DNA of 6,440 bases, taken from assembly GCA_024639625.1 (NCBI GenBank), contig JAHEIA010000193.1, forward strand, positions 1 to 6,440, written 5' to 3'. This document shows, piece by piece, positions 6,433 to 6,440 of this stretch (the stretch's first letter is position 1; each line of letters starts with the position of its first letter). This stretch comes from Chromatiales bacterium. Its GTDB lineage: Bacteria > Pseudomonadota > Gammaproteobacteria > Chromatiales > Chromatiaceae. The notes below the pieces were generated by a model. It saw only the letters and a list, made by a program, of their open reading frames with translations. It made no database searches and was not told the DNA's origin. The translations under genes and the position numbers were made by a program.

Positions 6433-6440
6433 TTTACCAC

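Overview
The window comes from a bacterium of moderately high GC content. Its genes are tightly packed, with gaps of a few to about 80 bases. I cannot name the organism from sequence alone. The combination of a Dpp/Opp-type importer with an HcnABC-like amino-acid oxidoreductase suggests a proteobacterium or a related group such as Desulfobacterota, but this is a weak inference.

Layout, left to right. (1) Positions 3-425, plus strand: the C-terminal end of an FAD-dependent DAO-family oxidase subunit, cut by the left edge. (2) Positions 507-4462, plus strand: a four-gene operon for a peptide/nickel-type (Dpp/Opp) ABC importer, with two permeases (DppB-, DppC-like) and two ATPases (DppD-, DppF-like). 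All motifs are intact. No substrate-binding protein gene is present in the window. (3) Positions 4463-4545: a short convergent gap. (4) Positions 4546-5946, minus strand: an FAD/NAD(P)-fold oxidoreductase with a C-terminal BFD-like [2Fe-2S] domain. Its upstream partner at 5943-6254 is a small [2Fe-2S] ferredoxin-fold subunit. The two are translationally coupled by a TTGA stop/start overlap. (5) Positions 6255-6440: a non-coding 5' region upstream of the ferredoxin gene, holding a strong imperfect inverted repeat and a small AT-rich palindrome.

How the parts may work together. The DAO-type subunit, the FAD-BFD subunit and the small ferredoxin subunit are the three components of the heteromeric amine/amino-acid dehydrogenase family. 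That family includes hydrogen cyanide synthase HcnABC, opine oxidases, D-hydroxyproline dehydrogenase and related proline/sarcosine-type enzymes. Here they flank a peptide-type importer on opposite strands and converge on it. The simplest reading is a catabolic island: the importer brings in a peptide, opine or amino-acid derivative, the DAO subunit oxidises it, and electrons leave through the FAD and Fe-S subunits. The substrate cannot be read from the sequence. I see no clearly novel system. The most notable points are the split, convergent arrangement of the dehydrogenase subunits and the candidate operator upstream of the ferredoxin gene.
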